Counted from the first letter of the stretch, positions 5,794 through 14,250 are shown. The stretch is 29,057 nucleotides of DNA from Bartonella krasnovii (GCF_003606345.3 NZ_CP042965.1:1-29057), one strand, 5' to 3'. Notes: generated by a model not told the origin, from the letters alone. Program-made: numbers and translations.

Positions 5794-6264
5794 TTAATTT
5801 ATATAATAATGAATTATAAGAGCAAAAAGACAGAGAACATTTGCTAATAAACTAGCACCTATTAATATGCCATAATTTTTGATTTTTTTTAAAAATCTTT
5901 CTGTGTTTTCATCTATATTAGATTTTACAGTAGACATTTTAGATAATGATATTTCATATAATCTCATTTGTTCGGAAATAGAATTCAAGTTTTTATTGAT
6001 TTCTTCGCTGATTTCTTTATTTATATATGTGGCCGCTTCAGTTATTAATTTTCCAGCTGTTTTTTTTTCCTCCTCTACCATAGCATTACGCGCAGTTAAA
6101 ATGTAATTGATCATTTGATTTTGATTTTCGTGTAGTGTTTTTAAAGCTGAATCCAACATTATATCAGATAAAAAAACGGTCATGAGAATTGGATCATTTG
6201 GTGGAATAAGTTGATTAAATTCTTTAGTTATTTTTTGCCGAATGGCGTCAATATCAACGGACAT
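5794..6264 (-). CDS. traM: TraM-like relaxosome/transfer accessory protein
   Basis: This 156-residue protein is the third gene of the leftward operon, starting one or two bases from the end of traL. It has a mostly helical, charged body (about 1-125, coiled-coil-like around 70-125 with EISEEINKNLNSISEQMRLY) and a single C-terminal membrane helix (about 131-153, GILIGASLLANVLCLFALII). A membrane-anchored helical protein encoded after TraK and a ParA-like TraL matches the traKLM operon of IncP plasmid RP4. Its exact role is not well defined; it raises transfer efficiency in RP4. The assignment rests on position and architecture more than on a strong motif. Confidence 0.65.
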   Translation of the reverse strand: MSVDIDAIRQKITKEFNQLIPPNDPILMTVFLSDIMLDSALKTLHENQNQMINYILTARNAMVEEEKKTAGKLITEAATYINKEISEEINKNLNSISEQMRLYEISLSKMSTVKSNIDENTERFLKKIKNYGILIGASLLANVLCLFALIIHYYIN

Positions 6265-6265
6265 T

Positions 6266-6991
6266 TTATATTCCTGGAATATTATCTATTTGGTTAAATA
6301 ACATGCTTTTGACGCGTGCTAATCGGCTTTTAGCCATAATACTAAATTCGTTTGAATTTGTAATTTCGTTAAAGGTTAATCTTTTATCAAGCATTGTTTT
6401 GATATCTTCGCCAAAAGTTGTAGATGTTTGTCGTGGAATTGTAACAATAGCTGAAATTCTTTCTTTATTTTCTTTAAATACTTTCATTTCTTCGAAGTTT
6501 TTTCCCTCGTATATAATGTAACCAAAGAATTCATTCTTCCAAACGACGATACTTGCTGTTGGTGGAATTTGGGTGCATAAAGAAAATAATCCAGACAATG
6601 TATCTTTTAGCGCTTGTCCACCAGTGATAATTGTATGAATAATTACATTTTTTTTAGCTGTGGCCAACAGACTAAAAGCTTCGTTTTCTTTTAAATAAGA
6701 GGCTAGAGGTAGAAATGTTGAAGCTCCATTATCAATAACATATTGGCAGTTAGAATTAAGCAATTCTTCCATAAGAAGATCAAAATTACGTGGAATAATA
6801 TCACTATCCTCGAGAAGTTTTAAATGCTTTACATTAAAATTTTTATAGCTAGCAAATGTTTGATTAATAGGATCAGTATCTATACCTTTCACGTCTATTT
6901 TATTTTCTAGTAAATATTGCATCACAAGACTAGCTACAAAGGATTTTCCCACTCCTCCTTTACCTTGTAAGGTCATGTGAATGTTTGTCAT
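6266..6991 (-). CDS. traL: TraL, ParA-like transfer ATPase
   Basis: This 241-residue protein has the same length as RP4 TraL. The N-terminus reads MTNIHMTLQGKGGVGKS, with the Walker A motif at residues 11-17. GIDTDPINQTF follows near residue 37, VIDNGAS in the middle (a TraL hallmark), HTIITGGQAL, and a VVWKNEFFG segment. It belongs to the ParA/MinD superfamily but is distinct from plasmid ParA. In IncP plasmids TraL is encoded between traK and traM and supports conjugation in an accessory way. It overlaps traK by four bases (ATGA type) and is nearly contiguous with traM, so the three are translationally coupled. Confidence 0.85.
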   Translation of the reverse strand: MTNIHMTLQGKGGVGKSFVASLVMQYLLENKIDVKGIDTDPINQTFASYKNFNVKHLKLLEDSDIIPRNFDLLMEELLNSNCQYVIDNGASTFLPLASYLKENEAFSLLATAKKNVIIHTIITGGQALKDTLSGLFSLCTQIPPTASIVVWKNEFFGYIIYEGKNFEEMKVFKENKERISAIVTIPRQTSTTFGEDIKTMLDKRLTFNEITNSNEFSIMAKSRLARVKSMLFNQIDNIPGI

Positions 6992-7299
6992 ATCATATCC
7001 TCTAATTTTTTGTTTGTATCGTGTATAAACGTACGTGATTTTTGTTGTGTTATAATAGGCTTAGCAGAAGTAGGCTCTTTGGATTGAGTTTTTACTGATA
7101 AAGCTGGTGGAGTTATCTCAACATTCTTTTTAAAGTATTTTCGCACATATGATGCCAAGGCGTCATATGAAATATTTAAATTTGGATTTCTTCTTAAAAT
7201 TTCTTTTAAGGAATACCCCTCTTCAATAGATTTTAAAATTAAATCTTTGTTGGCTAGAAAGATTATTCGCATTTTCCCCCATTTTGTTTTTTGTTTCAT
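6988..7299 (-). CDS. traK: TraK, oriT-binding relaxosome protein
   Basis: This is a 103-residue basic protein. The N-terminal half (FLANKDLILKSIEEGYSLKEI followed by SYDALASYVRKYFKK) matches the helix-turn-helix-like region of RP4 TraK, and the C-terminus ends in a short conserved block (RTFIHDTNKKLEDMI). A proline/lysine-rich linker joins them. TraK binds and bends oriT DNA next to its own gene and helps expose the nick site. It is the first gene of the leftward operon, with its ATG at 7299 beside the oriT region. Its likely binding area is the AT-rich repeats at 7318-7360, which also hold its promoter, so autoregulation is probable. Confidence 0.8.
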   Translation of the reverse strand: MKQKTKWGKMRIIFLANKDLILKSIEEGYSLKEILRRNPNLNISYDALASYVRKYFKKNVEITPPALSVKTQSKEPTSAKPIITQQKSRTFIHDTNKKLEDMI

Positions 7300-7317
7300 T
7301 AACTTACCAAATATTTA

Positions 7318-7360
7318 AAAATTTTTACAAAACTTATCAAATTTTTACAAAAATTTGATA
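7318..7360. repeat. AT-rich direct and inverted repeats, probable TraK-binding region
   Basis: ATTTTTACAAAA occurs at 7321-7332 and again at 7341-7352, exactly 20 bp apart. A perfect inverted repeat with 12-bp arms (TATCAAATTTTT 7335-7346, AAAAATTTGATA 7349-7360) overlaps the second copy. A-tracts spaced by about 10 bp suggest intrinsic bending, as known for the TraK region of IncP oriT. Confidence 0.6.
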
Positions 7361-7370
7361 TTATTGTCAA
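7342..7370 (-). promoter_or_regulatory. Leftward promoter of traKLM
   Basis: On the minus strand TTGACA (7370-7365) is followed after 17 bp by TAAAAA (7347-7342). The -10 and spacer lie inside the inverted repeat, so a protein bound there (TraK is the candidate) would repress the operon. Confidence 0.5.
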
Positions 7371-7420
7371 TTAAAGAAATTTTTTGTAGAAAATTGATAA
7401 TATTTTATTTTTTGAAAATG

Positions 7421-7493
7421 GCAAGATGTGTAATGTAGCGCTACGCAACTAACATTACTCAACTTATTCGCATAAATGCTCAACATATCTTGC
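7421..7493 (+). other. oriT: oriT with IncP-type nic site
   Basis: The divergent gap between traK and traJ carries TATCTTG/C at 7486-7493, fitting the MOBP/IncP nic consensus YATCYTG/Y, with cleavage expected between 7492 and 7493 on the plus strand. A second, oppositely oriented match (CATCTTG/C on the minus strand, bases 7428-7421) forms an inverted repeat with it. Inside lie the palindrome GTAGCGCTAC (7435-7444), the pair GTAATGT/ACATTAC (7430-7436 and 7452-7458), a CTCAAC repeat 20 bp apart (7459 and 7479) and GCAT-AA-ATGC (7470-7479). Location and flanking genes match RP4 oriT. Confidence 0.75.
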
Positions 7494-7534
7494 TCTACGA
7501 GGTTTGATTGCTACCGCAATTTAGGAAGGTAAAA

Positions 7535-7864
7535 ATGACACGGCCAAGAAAATTTAGACTGAGTGTTTGGTGTACTTTTGAGGAAAAAGAAACCATAGAA
7601 GAAAATGCAAGACAAACAGGTTTATCTATTTCCACTTATTTGCGTACTGTTGGACAGCTTGAACCCGTAAAAACTCATATAGATTATGATGTAGTTAAAG
7701 ATCTTACTAAGTTGCAAGGAGATTTAGGAAGAGTGGCGGGTTTATTAAAATTATGGTTGGTTACAAATAACGGAAAAGGTGGAGTACCAAGTGATATAAA
7801 TCAAATGATGATTTCATTTCGTGAACTTCAAAAACAAATCTTTGAAAAAGTATCTACTTTATGA
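7535..7864 (+). CDS. traJ: TraJ, relaxosome accessory DNA-binding protein
   Basis: This is a 109-residue protein. The N-terminal segment (RPRKFRLSVWCTFEEKETIEENARQTGLSISTYLR) has the strand-helix-helix layout of ribbon-helix-helix MobC/TraJ proteins, followed by LQGDLGRVAGLLKLWL, typical of this family. TraJ binds the oriT inverted repeat next to nic and recruits the relaxase. ATG 7535 follows AGGAAGG (7523-7529); the TTG-started frame from 7508 would place this Shine-Dalgarno inside the gene. It ends with ATGA shared with the traI start, so the two are coupled. Confidence 0.8.
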   Translation: MTRPRKFRLSVWCTFEEKETIEENARQTGLSISTYLRTVGQLEPVKTHIDYDVVKDLTKLQGDLGRVAGLLKLWLVTNNGKGGVPSDINQMMISFRELQKQIFEKVSTL

Positions 7865-9744
7865 TTGCTAAACGTGTTGAAAGAAAAAAAACAACATCAA
7901 ATATGGCGAGACTAGCTCGCTACATCATGGATTTAGATGGTGGTACTTTACCAAGAGACTGGAAACTCACGTCTGATTACATACTTGATGATAATATACA
8001 AAATAGCAAAAAAGTAGCATCCGTAAGAGTTACAAATTGTCATACAGATGATCCAGTTATGGCAACAGAATTCATTTTAAAAACTCAAGAGCAAAATAAA
8101 AAATCAAAGTCTGATAAGACATATCATTTAGTTTTATCTTTTCCAGATGGAGAAATTCCAGAGAAACACACACTTTATGAAATTGAAGATAAATTTTGTT
8201 CTGCATTAGGTTACGAAAATCATCAACGTATCTCAGCTATCCATAAAGATACAGATAATCTACACATTCATATTGCGATCAATAAAATTAATCCTGACAG
8301 TTTTCGTAATTACGAACCTTTTTTTGACAAACGTACACTTATGAAAACCTGTCAAAAAATTGAACAAGAATATAATTTAATCAAGACACCACATGGATTT
8401 GAATGTGACATTGAAAATATACAATATCCAAAGATAAAAGATTTTGAATATAGGACTGGAGTTGAATCTCTTTCAACTTATGTTGGAAAGATAGCTAAGG
8501 AACTTAATTATACAAATTGGTTAGCATTGCACAAAAGTTTTGCTGATCATGGTCTCGTTATAAAAAAACGGGGGAGTGGATTAGTCATAGGAGCTCCTGA
8601 TATTGATCTATGGGTTAAAGCTAGCAGTTGTAATAGAACATTATCTTTACGAGCTCTTGAAAAGAAACTTGGTCCTTATGAAGATTTTAAACCAATTATA
8701 CAAAAGCAATATGTACCAACTTTACATGGAAAAAATAGTAAGACTAAGACACGTTTGTACTCTCGATATGAAGAACAAAAAAATGCAAGCAATTTAGAAA
8801 GACGAAGGGAATATCAAATATTACGGACGCAAAAAGCTATTTTTTATAATCAATTGTTTATTTGGTACAAACAACAAAGTTATTTATTAAGATTTATGCC
8901 TAAAAGCTCACGAGCTGGACTGCGAAATACGTTAAAATTACAAAAATCATTACGCCAACAAGAATTAAGAAAAAAGCAAGCGATAGCTAAGAGAAAATTA
9001 GCAGAAACTAGATTTCCAAATTGGTTTGATTGGTTACATCAACAAGCAAATATTGGTGATAAAGATGCTATTGATGTTTTGCATTCAATGAATGAACGTC
9101 GCGCTGTTTTGTCTGATAATTTGTTAACTGCTAAAACAGCCAGAAAAACAGGTATACTTTTACAAAGAAATTTAAAACCTTCTTTTTTGAAGAATGGAAA
9201 TATTTTGTATAAAAGCATTGATGGTGGAACTATTATTGATACTGGTGAAAAAATTCATGCACAAAAATTTACTACGGGATCTGCTTATCTTGCTTTAAGT
9301 CTTGCTATTGAAAAATTTAAAGATCAGCCGCTTGTATTAAATGGTACAGAAGAATTTAAAAAAGAAGTTGCTCAATTGGCCGGTATTCACAATATGAATG
9401 TTAACTTTGATGATCCTATTTTAAACACTTTAAAGAATGAAGTGAAGCAACACAACAGAGATAACATTGATAATTCACTTCAAGAGTGGATAGAAGAGCG
9501 AAATAAATATACAGGAAATCTACCTCATGTTGTATGGAACGGTGAAGAATCCGTATTTAATTATGTGGGACGTAGAAAAATTAGAGAAAAGAATTTCCTT
9601 CTTTTTGAAGAAAATCAGAGAATTTTTGTCAAGGAAACTACAAAGAGAGGTTTTATTCAAGCTGGGTATTGGAAAAAAGGCACAAAAGTCAAGATTACAA
9701 AAAATAGTGTTAAAAATATTTCAGATAAAGAAAGAGAGACTTAA
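7861..9744 (+). CDS. traI: TraI, MOBP-family relaxase
   Basis: This 627-residue DNA strand transferase nicks oriT and stays covalently bound to the 5' end. The N-terminal relaxase domain (about 1-200) begins MIAKRVERKK as in RP4 TraI. It has the likely catalytic tyrosine Y21 (LARYIMD), a TYHLVLSFPDGE block near 87-98, and the metal-binding HKDTDNLHIHIAINKI motif at about 128-143 (H128, H135, H137). A GVESL block follows near residue 200 and a region with GSGLVIGAPD. The C-terminal part (about 420-520, KNGNILYKSIDGGTIIDTGEKI) resembles the LPD7-type domain found in relaxases. It is shorter than RP4 TraI (732 aa). It overlaps traJ by four bases. About 160 bp without a gene follow it. Confidence 0.92.
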   Translation: MIAKRVERKKTTSNMARLARYIMDLDGGTLPRDWKLTSDYILDDNIQNSKKVASVRVTNCHTDDPVMATEFILKTQEQNKKSKSDKTYHLVLSFPDGEIPEKHTLYEIEDKFCSALGYENHQRISAIHKDTDNLHIHIAINKINPDSFRNYEPFFDKRTLMKTCQKIEQEYNLIKTPHGFECDIENIQYPKIKDFEYRTGVESLSTYVGKIAKELNYTNWLALHKSFADHGLVIKKRGSGLVIGAPDIDLWVKASSCNRTLSLRALEKKLGPYEDFKPIIQKQYVPTLHGKNSKTKTRLYSRYEEQKNASNLERRREYQILRTQKAIFYNQLFIWYKQQSYLLRFMPKSSRAGLRNTLKLQKSLRQQELRKKQAIAKRKLAETRFPNWFDWLHQQANIGDKDAIDVLHSMNERRAVLSDNLLTAKTARKTGILLQRNLKPSFLKNGNILYKSIDGGTIIDTGEKIHAQKFTTGSAYLALSLAIEKFKDQPLVLNGTEEFKKEVAQLAGIHNMNVNFDDPILNTLKNEVKQHNRDNIDNSLQEWIEERNKYTGNLPHVVWNGEESVFNYVGRRKIREKNFLLFEENQRIFVKETTKRGFIQAGYWKKGTKVKITKNSVKNISDKERET

Positions 9745-9905
9745 GGTGTGCTTTTTTAGTCTAAAATTATATTTTTTTTGATTTTGGACAATTATTTTAT
9801 GGATAAGTCAAAATTGTTTTCTTCACATTGAAAAAAAAATGTTTCATAAGAAAGTTAATTTATCTTTAAAGAGAGCTGTTTAGTTTTATAATCTAAGGGG
9901 GGACT

Positions 9906-10583
9906 GTGAAGAAAAGCAAAGATTCTATAAAGGACAAACCCTCTAATCCATATATTATAGCGCGTAGAGAATGGATGGAAAGGTATGGGGACTATATTAA
10001 GTCCGCTAATAATTGGCGCTTAGCAACCTTTGGAATGATTATTATTACTGCAATGTCAGTAGGAGCATTCATTTGGAAATCAAATGAAGAAACTATTATT
10101 CCTTATATAGTGCAAACCAATTCGGTCGGTGAGGTAACGCATTTATCAAAGGCAAATGTTGCTACTAAACCAAATGCGACCCATATTCGGGCGGCGTTAC
10201 GTAATTGGATTATTGGGGCACGTACTGTTTATGTTGATATGAGAGCAGAAGAAGATCTCATAAACCAGACATATTCAATGACCTTACCTCAATCACCAGC
10301 ATATGCCATGCTTGTTGAATATCATAAACAAAATGATCCTTATTCACGTGCTGCAATGGAGACAGTGGAAGTTCAAGTTAATGCAATTGTTCCTGTTTCC
10401 GATGATACTTGGCAAATTGAATGGACTGAAAAGAAAAGAGCACGGTCAGGTGCTATTATTGATACTAAACTTTGGCAAGCTACCGCTACAGTTATTTTAG
10501 CAATACCAAAAACTGAAAAGCAAATAATGGTAAATCCTATTGGGTTATATGTTAAACAATTTGCATGGACGCCAAGACTTTAA
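9906..10583 (+). CDS. trbF: TrbF, VirB8-like mating-pore scaffold
   Basis: This 225-residue inner-membrane protein of the IncP-type secretion channel has a cytoplasmic N-terminus containing NPYIIARREWMERYGDYI. One membrane helix follows (about 39-58, WRLATFGMIIITAMSVGAFI), then a periplasmic VirB8/TrbF domain with PYIVQTNSVGEV and IEWTEKKR, and a C-terminus with NPIGLYVKQFAW. The start is GTG 9906 after GGGGGG. It is the first gene of a four-gene run encoding the trans-envelope core. No convincing promoter was recognised in the 160 bp upstream. Confidence 0.88.
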   Translation: MKKSKDSIKDKPSNPYIIARREWMERYGDYIKSANNWRLATFGMIIITAMSVGAFIWKSNEETIIPYIVQTNSVGEVTHLSKANVATKPNATHIRAALRNWIIGARTVYVDMRAEEDLINQTYSMTLPQSPAYAMLVEYHKQNDPYSRAAMETVEVQVNAIVPVSDDTWQIEWTEKKRARSGAIIDTKLWQATATVILAIPKTEKQIMVNPIGLYVKQFAWTPRL

Positions 10584-10618
10584 AATCAATCATAGTAAAT
10601 GCGTAAAGCGGGAATTTT

Positions 10619-11500
10619 ATGTTAAAAAAAATTATTTTTATAAGTACAGTTATTTTTGCAACATCAAAAGCTCTGGCGACAGATGTATCACACGACATTA
10701 ATTTTGTTTCTCCTCAAAGAGTAATGCTTACTGATAAGGAAGCATGGGGAATTAAATTGGCAAATCAATGGAAGAATAATCCAAAAAGGCCTATATATTC
10801 TGGTGACGGCAGTATTAAATATCTTTATGGGGCTACTTTGCCTACATTGGTGTGTACACCATTAGAGGTTTGCACAATTCAGTTGCAAGTAGGTGAGACT
10901 ATAAATTCTCTTCATGCTGGTGATACTGTAAGATGGAAGATTAGTCCTACCGTAAGTGGGAGTGGCACAGCATCAACAACTTATGTTGTGGTAAAGCCTA
11001 TAGATGCTGGCTTAACAACAAATCTCTTTATTACGACGGATCGCCGTACTTATATGATCAAACTTGCTAGTACGCAAAGTTCTTCAATTCCTCTTCTTTC
11101 TTTTGTTTATCCAGATGATACAGATCAAGATTGGGCTGCATATAAAGCGGCTACAGATAAAAGCCGGACTACCTTACCAACAGGTCAAAATTTAGCTGCT
11201 CTTGATTTTAACTTTCGTATTACGATTAGTGATCGAAGAATTAAATGGTATCCAAGACGGGTTTATACAGACGGGTTTAAAACTTACATTGAATTACCTA
11301 GTGATGGAGTTAGGGGAACAGCACCAGCTTTAATTGCTATTGGTGATGATGGGGGTTTCTTAAAAAAACCTAGCGAAAGATTAATAAACTATCGCATGAT
11401 AGGAAATCGATATGTTGTTGATGCAGTTATTAACAAAGTGGCTCTGATTTCTGGCGTAGGAAGTTCTCAGCAGAGAGTAACAATTATTAGGGGGCGTTAA
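10619..11500 (+). CDS. trbG: TrbG, VirB9-like core-complex protein
   Basis: This is a 293-residue periplasmic/outer-membrane core protein. The signal peptide is MLKKIIFISTVIFATSKALA, with cleavage expected before TDVSHD. The N-terminal VirB9 domain shows PTLVCTPLEVCTIQLQVGE (about 78-98), and the C-terminal domain has DFNFRI, W-Y-P-R-R-V-Y-T-D-G and TYIELPSD with NYRMIGNRYVVD (about 190-275), the usual TrbG/VirB9 blocks. It is placed between trbF and trbH as in RP4. ATG 10619 follows AAAGCGGG. It should pair with TrbH and TrbI to form the outer-membrane ring. Confidence 0.88.
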   Translation: MLKKIIFISTVIFATSKALATDVSHDINFVSPQRVMLTDKEAWGIKLANQWKNNPKRPIYSGDGSIKYLYGATLPTLVCTPLEVCTIQLQVGETINSLHAGDTVRWKISPTVSGSGTASTTYVVVKPIDAGLTTNLFITTDRRTYMIKLASTQSSSIPLLSFVYPDDTDQDWAAYKAATDKSRTTLPTGQNLAALDFNFRITISDRRIKWYPRRVYTDGFKTYIELPSDGVRGTAPALIAIGDDGGFLKKPSERLINYRMIGNRYVVDAVINKVALISGVGSSQQRVTIIRGR

Positions 11501-11501
11501 A

Positions 11502-11963
11502 ATGTTAAAATATCTATTGTTGTTGCTTCTTGTTTTGACGGCTGGTTGCACGTCTATAGGTCACCGTTCATCTTTGTTGGTCAATTATGTTGATCAAAAT
11601 ATTACAGAGAATGATGCAAGTTTAATTACTAGTGATTTTGTTCGCTATCTTAGAGATCCTTTTCCTCCTGCAACTACAACATTTATTGTGAAAACAAATG
11701 ATACAGAGGACAAGTTTACATCTTTATTGGTCAATCTTCTACAAAAGAATGGCTATGGTGTAATTTATACAGATCAACCAGAAAAACATAAAAACCAGGG
11801 TATAAATCTAACCTACAAAGTGATGCCCTTGGATCAAGGTATAGTATTGGTGGCACAATATGATTTAACTGAAATAACGCGTTATTATGTTCGTTTAAAA
11901 ACTGGAAATATTGTACCGGCTGCTCCTTTTATTGCTCGTGTAGATGATGGGGGAAAAGGGTGA
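11502..11963 (+). CDS. trbH: TrbH, outer-membrane lipoprotein of the mating pore
   Basis: This 153-residue lipoprotein has an N-terminal signal with a clear lipobox (VLTAGC, acylated cysteine at 16). The mature part has a DASLITSDFVRYL helix and a predicted alpha/beta fold with the PPATTTFIV strand, as in TrbH proteins, which play the VirB7-like role in IncP systems. It begins one base after the trbG stop and overlaps trbI (GTGA), so expression is coupled. Confidence 0.8.
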   Translation: MLKYLLLLLLVLTAGCTSIGHRSSLLVNYVDQNITENDASLITSDFVRYLRDPFPPATTTFIVKTNDTEDKFTSLLVNLLQKNGYGVIYTDQPEKHKNQGINLTYKVMPLDQGIVLVAQYDLTEITRYYVRLKTGNIVPAAPFIARVDDGGKG

Positions 11964-13261
11964 AAAACAATCAAAAAATTAGTCCTTCTGAATCTCCGGA
12001 TTTTTTTTCTACAAAAACCAAAGGACGTGGTGTGCGGCGGTTAAACAATATACCTTTGATAGGTGCTATAGGTATCATTGTGTTTGCTCTGGTTGGTATT
12101 ACATATACTTTTATGTTGCGGCAGCAATCTAATAATGTTGCCGTAGAAGACAAAAAAAAACTATTTATAGATGAAACACCTTTGCCAATTCGTCCGGAGG
12201 GTAATGATTATGTTCAAGCAACAGGACCAGAGTTACCATTATTAGAGCCAATTAAATCAACCGAAATTAAACAGTCAGCAAAAGCAGATACAAATCCAGA
12301 ACAAAAACAACTCGATAAAACAGTAGATGAAGAAGATGAAATACAAAAAAGATTATTAACACATATCGAAGAGAGGCGTTTGGCTAGAATGGAGGCTGCT
12401 TTAGATTCTGATCCTACGGTTTCCTTTACAATCAATTCAAAGGTAAAAAATCAATCTCCAATTCAAGATACATATCCGCAAAAAGCGACCCTTGAAAATT
12501 TATTTGGTCGATCTGGATTATCCGCTAACTCATCTTTATACAATGGTGATGGGGGGCGTGATCCTAATATGCAAGCACAAAAAATTGCTTTTTTATCTCA
12601 ATCTCCAGAAGCAGAAGTTTACTTAAAAAACACGCGTCAAGAAGCTATCAAGGCAAGCCTTGAGATTAAGGCTGGAACCATTATTCCTAGTATTATGATA
12701 AGTGGTATTAACAGTGATTTGCCTGGACAAATCATAGCTCAAGTAAGAGAAAGTGTTTACGATTCCGCTACTGGCCAAAATGTTTTAATTCCTTTGGGGT
12801 CGAGGCTAATTGGAACATATGATAGTCGTGTATCTACTGGTCAAAAAAGAGCACTGATTGCTTGGTCAAGAGTTATTTATCCAGATGGTTCTTCTTTATC
12901 TCTTGGGAATATGCCGGGGACAGATCAGTCTGGTTATGCGGGATTTAAGGATAAGGTCAATAATCATTATTTAAAAATTTTTGGTAATGCTTTTCTACTT
13001 TCTGTCATTTCAGGAGCTTCACAATTATCTCAAAAAACACATAATAAAGGTAATGATGATAGCACCATGGCAACAGCAAAAGAAACGTTAGCGGCAGAGC
13101 TTGGTAGACAATGGGGCGAAGTTGGGATTGAAATGACACGTAAAAATCTAGATATTCAGCCAACAATTATTATTCGTCCTGGTTATAATTTCAATGTCAT
13201 GGTGACAAAAGATATTATTTTACCTGCTTGGCAAGGTCACCCAATGGCTGCACTTCCTTAA
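11960..13261 (+). CDS. trbI: TrbI, VirB10-like bridge protein
   Basis: This 433-residue protein spans the envelope and links the inner-membrane ATPases to the outer ring. The start is GTG 11960, overlapping the trbH stop. There is a cytoplasmic N-terminus, a membrane helix at about 30-53 (LIGAIGIIVFALVGITYTF), a charged and proline-containing linker (about 60-180), then the conserved C-terminal TrbI/VirB10 barrel (about 225-430). The barrel shows LEIKAGTIIPSIMISGINSD, the PLGSRLIGTYDS block, SRVIYPDGSSLSLG and the terminal IIRPGYNFNVMVTKDI. Length is normal. It ends the trbFGHI cluster; in RP4, trbJ would follow here. Confidence 0.9.
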   Translation: MKNNQKISPSESPDFFSTKTKGRGVRRLNNIPLIGAIGIIVFALVGITYTFMLRQQSNNVAVEDKKKLFIDETPLPIRPEGNDYVQATGPELPLLEPIKSTEIKQSAKADTNPEQKQLDKTVDEEDEIQKRLLTHIEERRLARMEAALDSDPTVSFTINSKVKNQSPIQDTYPQKATLENLFGRSGLSANSSLYNGDGGRDPNMQAQKIAFLSQSPEAEVYLKNTRQEAIKASLEIKAGTIIPSIMISGINSDLPGQIIAQVRESVYDSATGQNVLIPLGSRLIGTYDSRVSTGQKRALIAWSRVIYPDGSSLSLGNMPGTDQSGYAGFKDKVNNHYLKIFGNAFLLSVISGASQLSQKTHNKGNDDSTMATAKETLAAELGRQWGEVGIEMTRKNLDIQPTIIIRPGYNFNVMVTKDIILPAWQGHPMAALP

Positions 13262-13375
13262 TTTTTATTATTGATATATCAACTATCTGTATAAAAAAGA
13301 GTTTCTAGCTTTTGAGAGATAATAGTTTTTTTGTCGTAGAAATTTGTCCTTTAGGATAAATAGTAGCTTGTTACT

Positions 13376-13876
13376 GAACTTAAAAAGGCTGGAGTGAGGG
13401 AGGACCGTATTTTTACGGATATAAGAACAGGTTCTACAGATAAACGTGAAGGTTTGCAGCGTCTTCTTTGGCGTGCAGAAAGAGATGATACTATTCTCTG
13501 TACAAAAATGGACCGGCTTGGCCGCAATACTGCTGATATGATCTCTATCGTTGATAGTTGTTATAAGAAGGGCGTGTTTATTCGTTTTTTGGAAAATGGT
13601 CTTAGTACCGAAGGAACGATGGGAAAAATGGTCATTCAAATTTTAGCTGCTGTAGCAGAAGCTGAACGGGCACGTATTTTGGAGCGTACCAATGAAGGAC
13701 GAAATGCTGCTATGAAAGCAGGTATTGTGAAATTTGGACGAAAACCTCATCCAAAAACAGAATTGATGAGATCACTGATTAAACAAGGAGTTTCATTCAA
13801 AATAATCAAGGAAAAAACAGGTGTTTCTCGTTCTACTTATTTTAGGATTAAAAGACAGCTTTCTTTAAAGAATTAG
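13376..13876 (+). pseudogene. N-terminally truncated serine recombinase
   Basis: Homology to resolvase/invertase proteins begins abruptly in E-L-K-K-A-G-V-R-E-D-R-I-F-T-D (codons from 13376), with an in-frame TAG at 13364-13366 just upstream. The missing part is the first 35-40 residues, which carry the Y-x-R-V-S catalytic serine. The rest is intact: KMDRLGRNTADM, FLENGLSTEGTMGKMV, AEAERARILERTNEGR and a C-terminal helix-turn-helix. The 160-residue frame could start at GTG 13394, but without the serine it cannot recombine DNA. It might still bind DNA as a regulator. No N-terminal fragment was found upstream in other frames. It lies at the border between the trbFGHI block and the tra block and may mark an old insertion or rearrangement. 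Confidence 0.8.
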
Positions 13877-13887
13877 AGGAACTTTAA

Positions 13888-13916
13888 TTGACCATATTCA
13901 ACTATTAAATTAAATA
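13888..13916 (+). promoter_or_regulatory. Promoter of the first 101-aa gene cassette
   Basis: TTGACC (13888-13893), 17-bp spacer, TAAATA (13911-13916). The spacer contains ATTCAACTATTAAAT, resembling the spacers of the promoters at 19661 and 20629. Confidence 0.5.
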
Positions 13917-13944
13917 TGAATAAGTATACCAAAAGGAGTTTTCT

Positions 13945-14250
13945 ATGGAAAAGAAATTACCCAAAAGTTATATGACTGATGCTGAATGCGAGGAATTACG
14001 AGCAGGCGGTTTAGGCTTGGATAGTATCTATCTTTCTGAAGCAGAAGCAGCAGAGCAAGCTAATGATGATCAAACTGTATGGGAATGGCTAGCAATGGTT
14101 GAACTACCTGCTCATACACTTTTACATCTTAAGCATCATAATGGAGCACAATTTATTCGTGATATGGGATTTTCTACCAAGAATGCTGATGAAGAATATG
14201 GTCCAGATTGGCTAGATAAAGGTGTTGTAATAGGGGGTCATCATTTCTGA
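13945..14250 (+). CDS. 101-aa conserved hypothetical protein, copy 1
   Basis: Not recognised as a known family. The sequence is acidic with a tryptophan pair (WEWLAM, about 46-51) and a conserved C-terminal third (QFIRDMGFSTKNADEEYGPD, then WLDKGVVIGGHHF). A paralogue at 19720-20025 is identical at 81 of 101 positions, with residues 69-101 invariant. Both start with ATG after AAGGAGTTTTCT. No signal peptide or membrane segment is seen. The Gly-Gly codons near the end double as a Shine-Dalgarno (GGGGG) for the overlapping next gene. The position between mating-pore genes and traG, and the promoter shared with trbB, suggest a conjugation-linked role; this is inference only. Confidence 0.8.
   Translation: MEKKLPKSYMTDAECEELRAGGLGLDSIYLSEAEAAEQANDDQTVWEWLAMVELPAHTLLHLKHHNGAQFIRDMGFSTKNADEEYGPDWLDKGVVIGGHHF

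Noticed and set aside
7508..7534. Upstream TTG start for traJ
   Set aside because: The nine extra codons contain the AGGAAGG ribosome site that serves ATG 7535, and the family begins at the later methionine.
9745..9905. Promoter for trbFGHI
   Set aside because: TTGGAC at 9784-9789 has no acceptable -10 at 16-18 bp, so no promoter is called, although one is expected.
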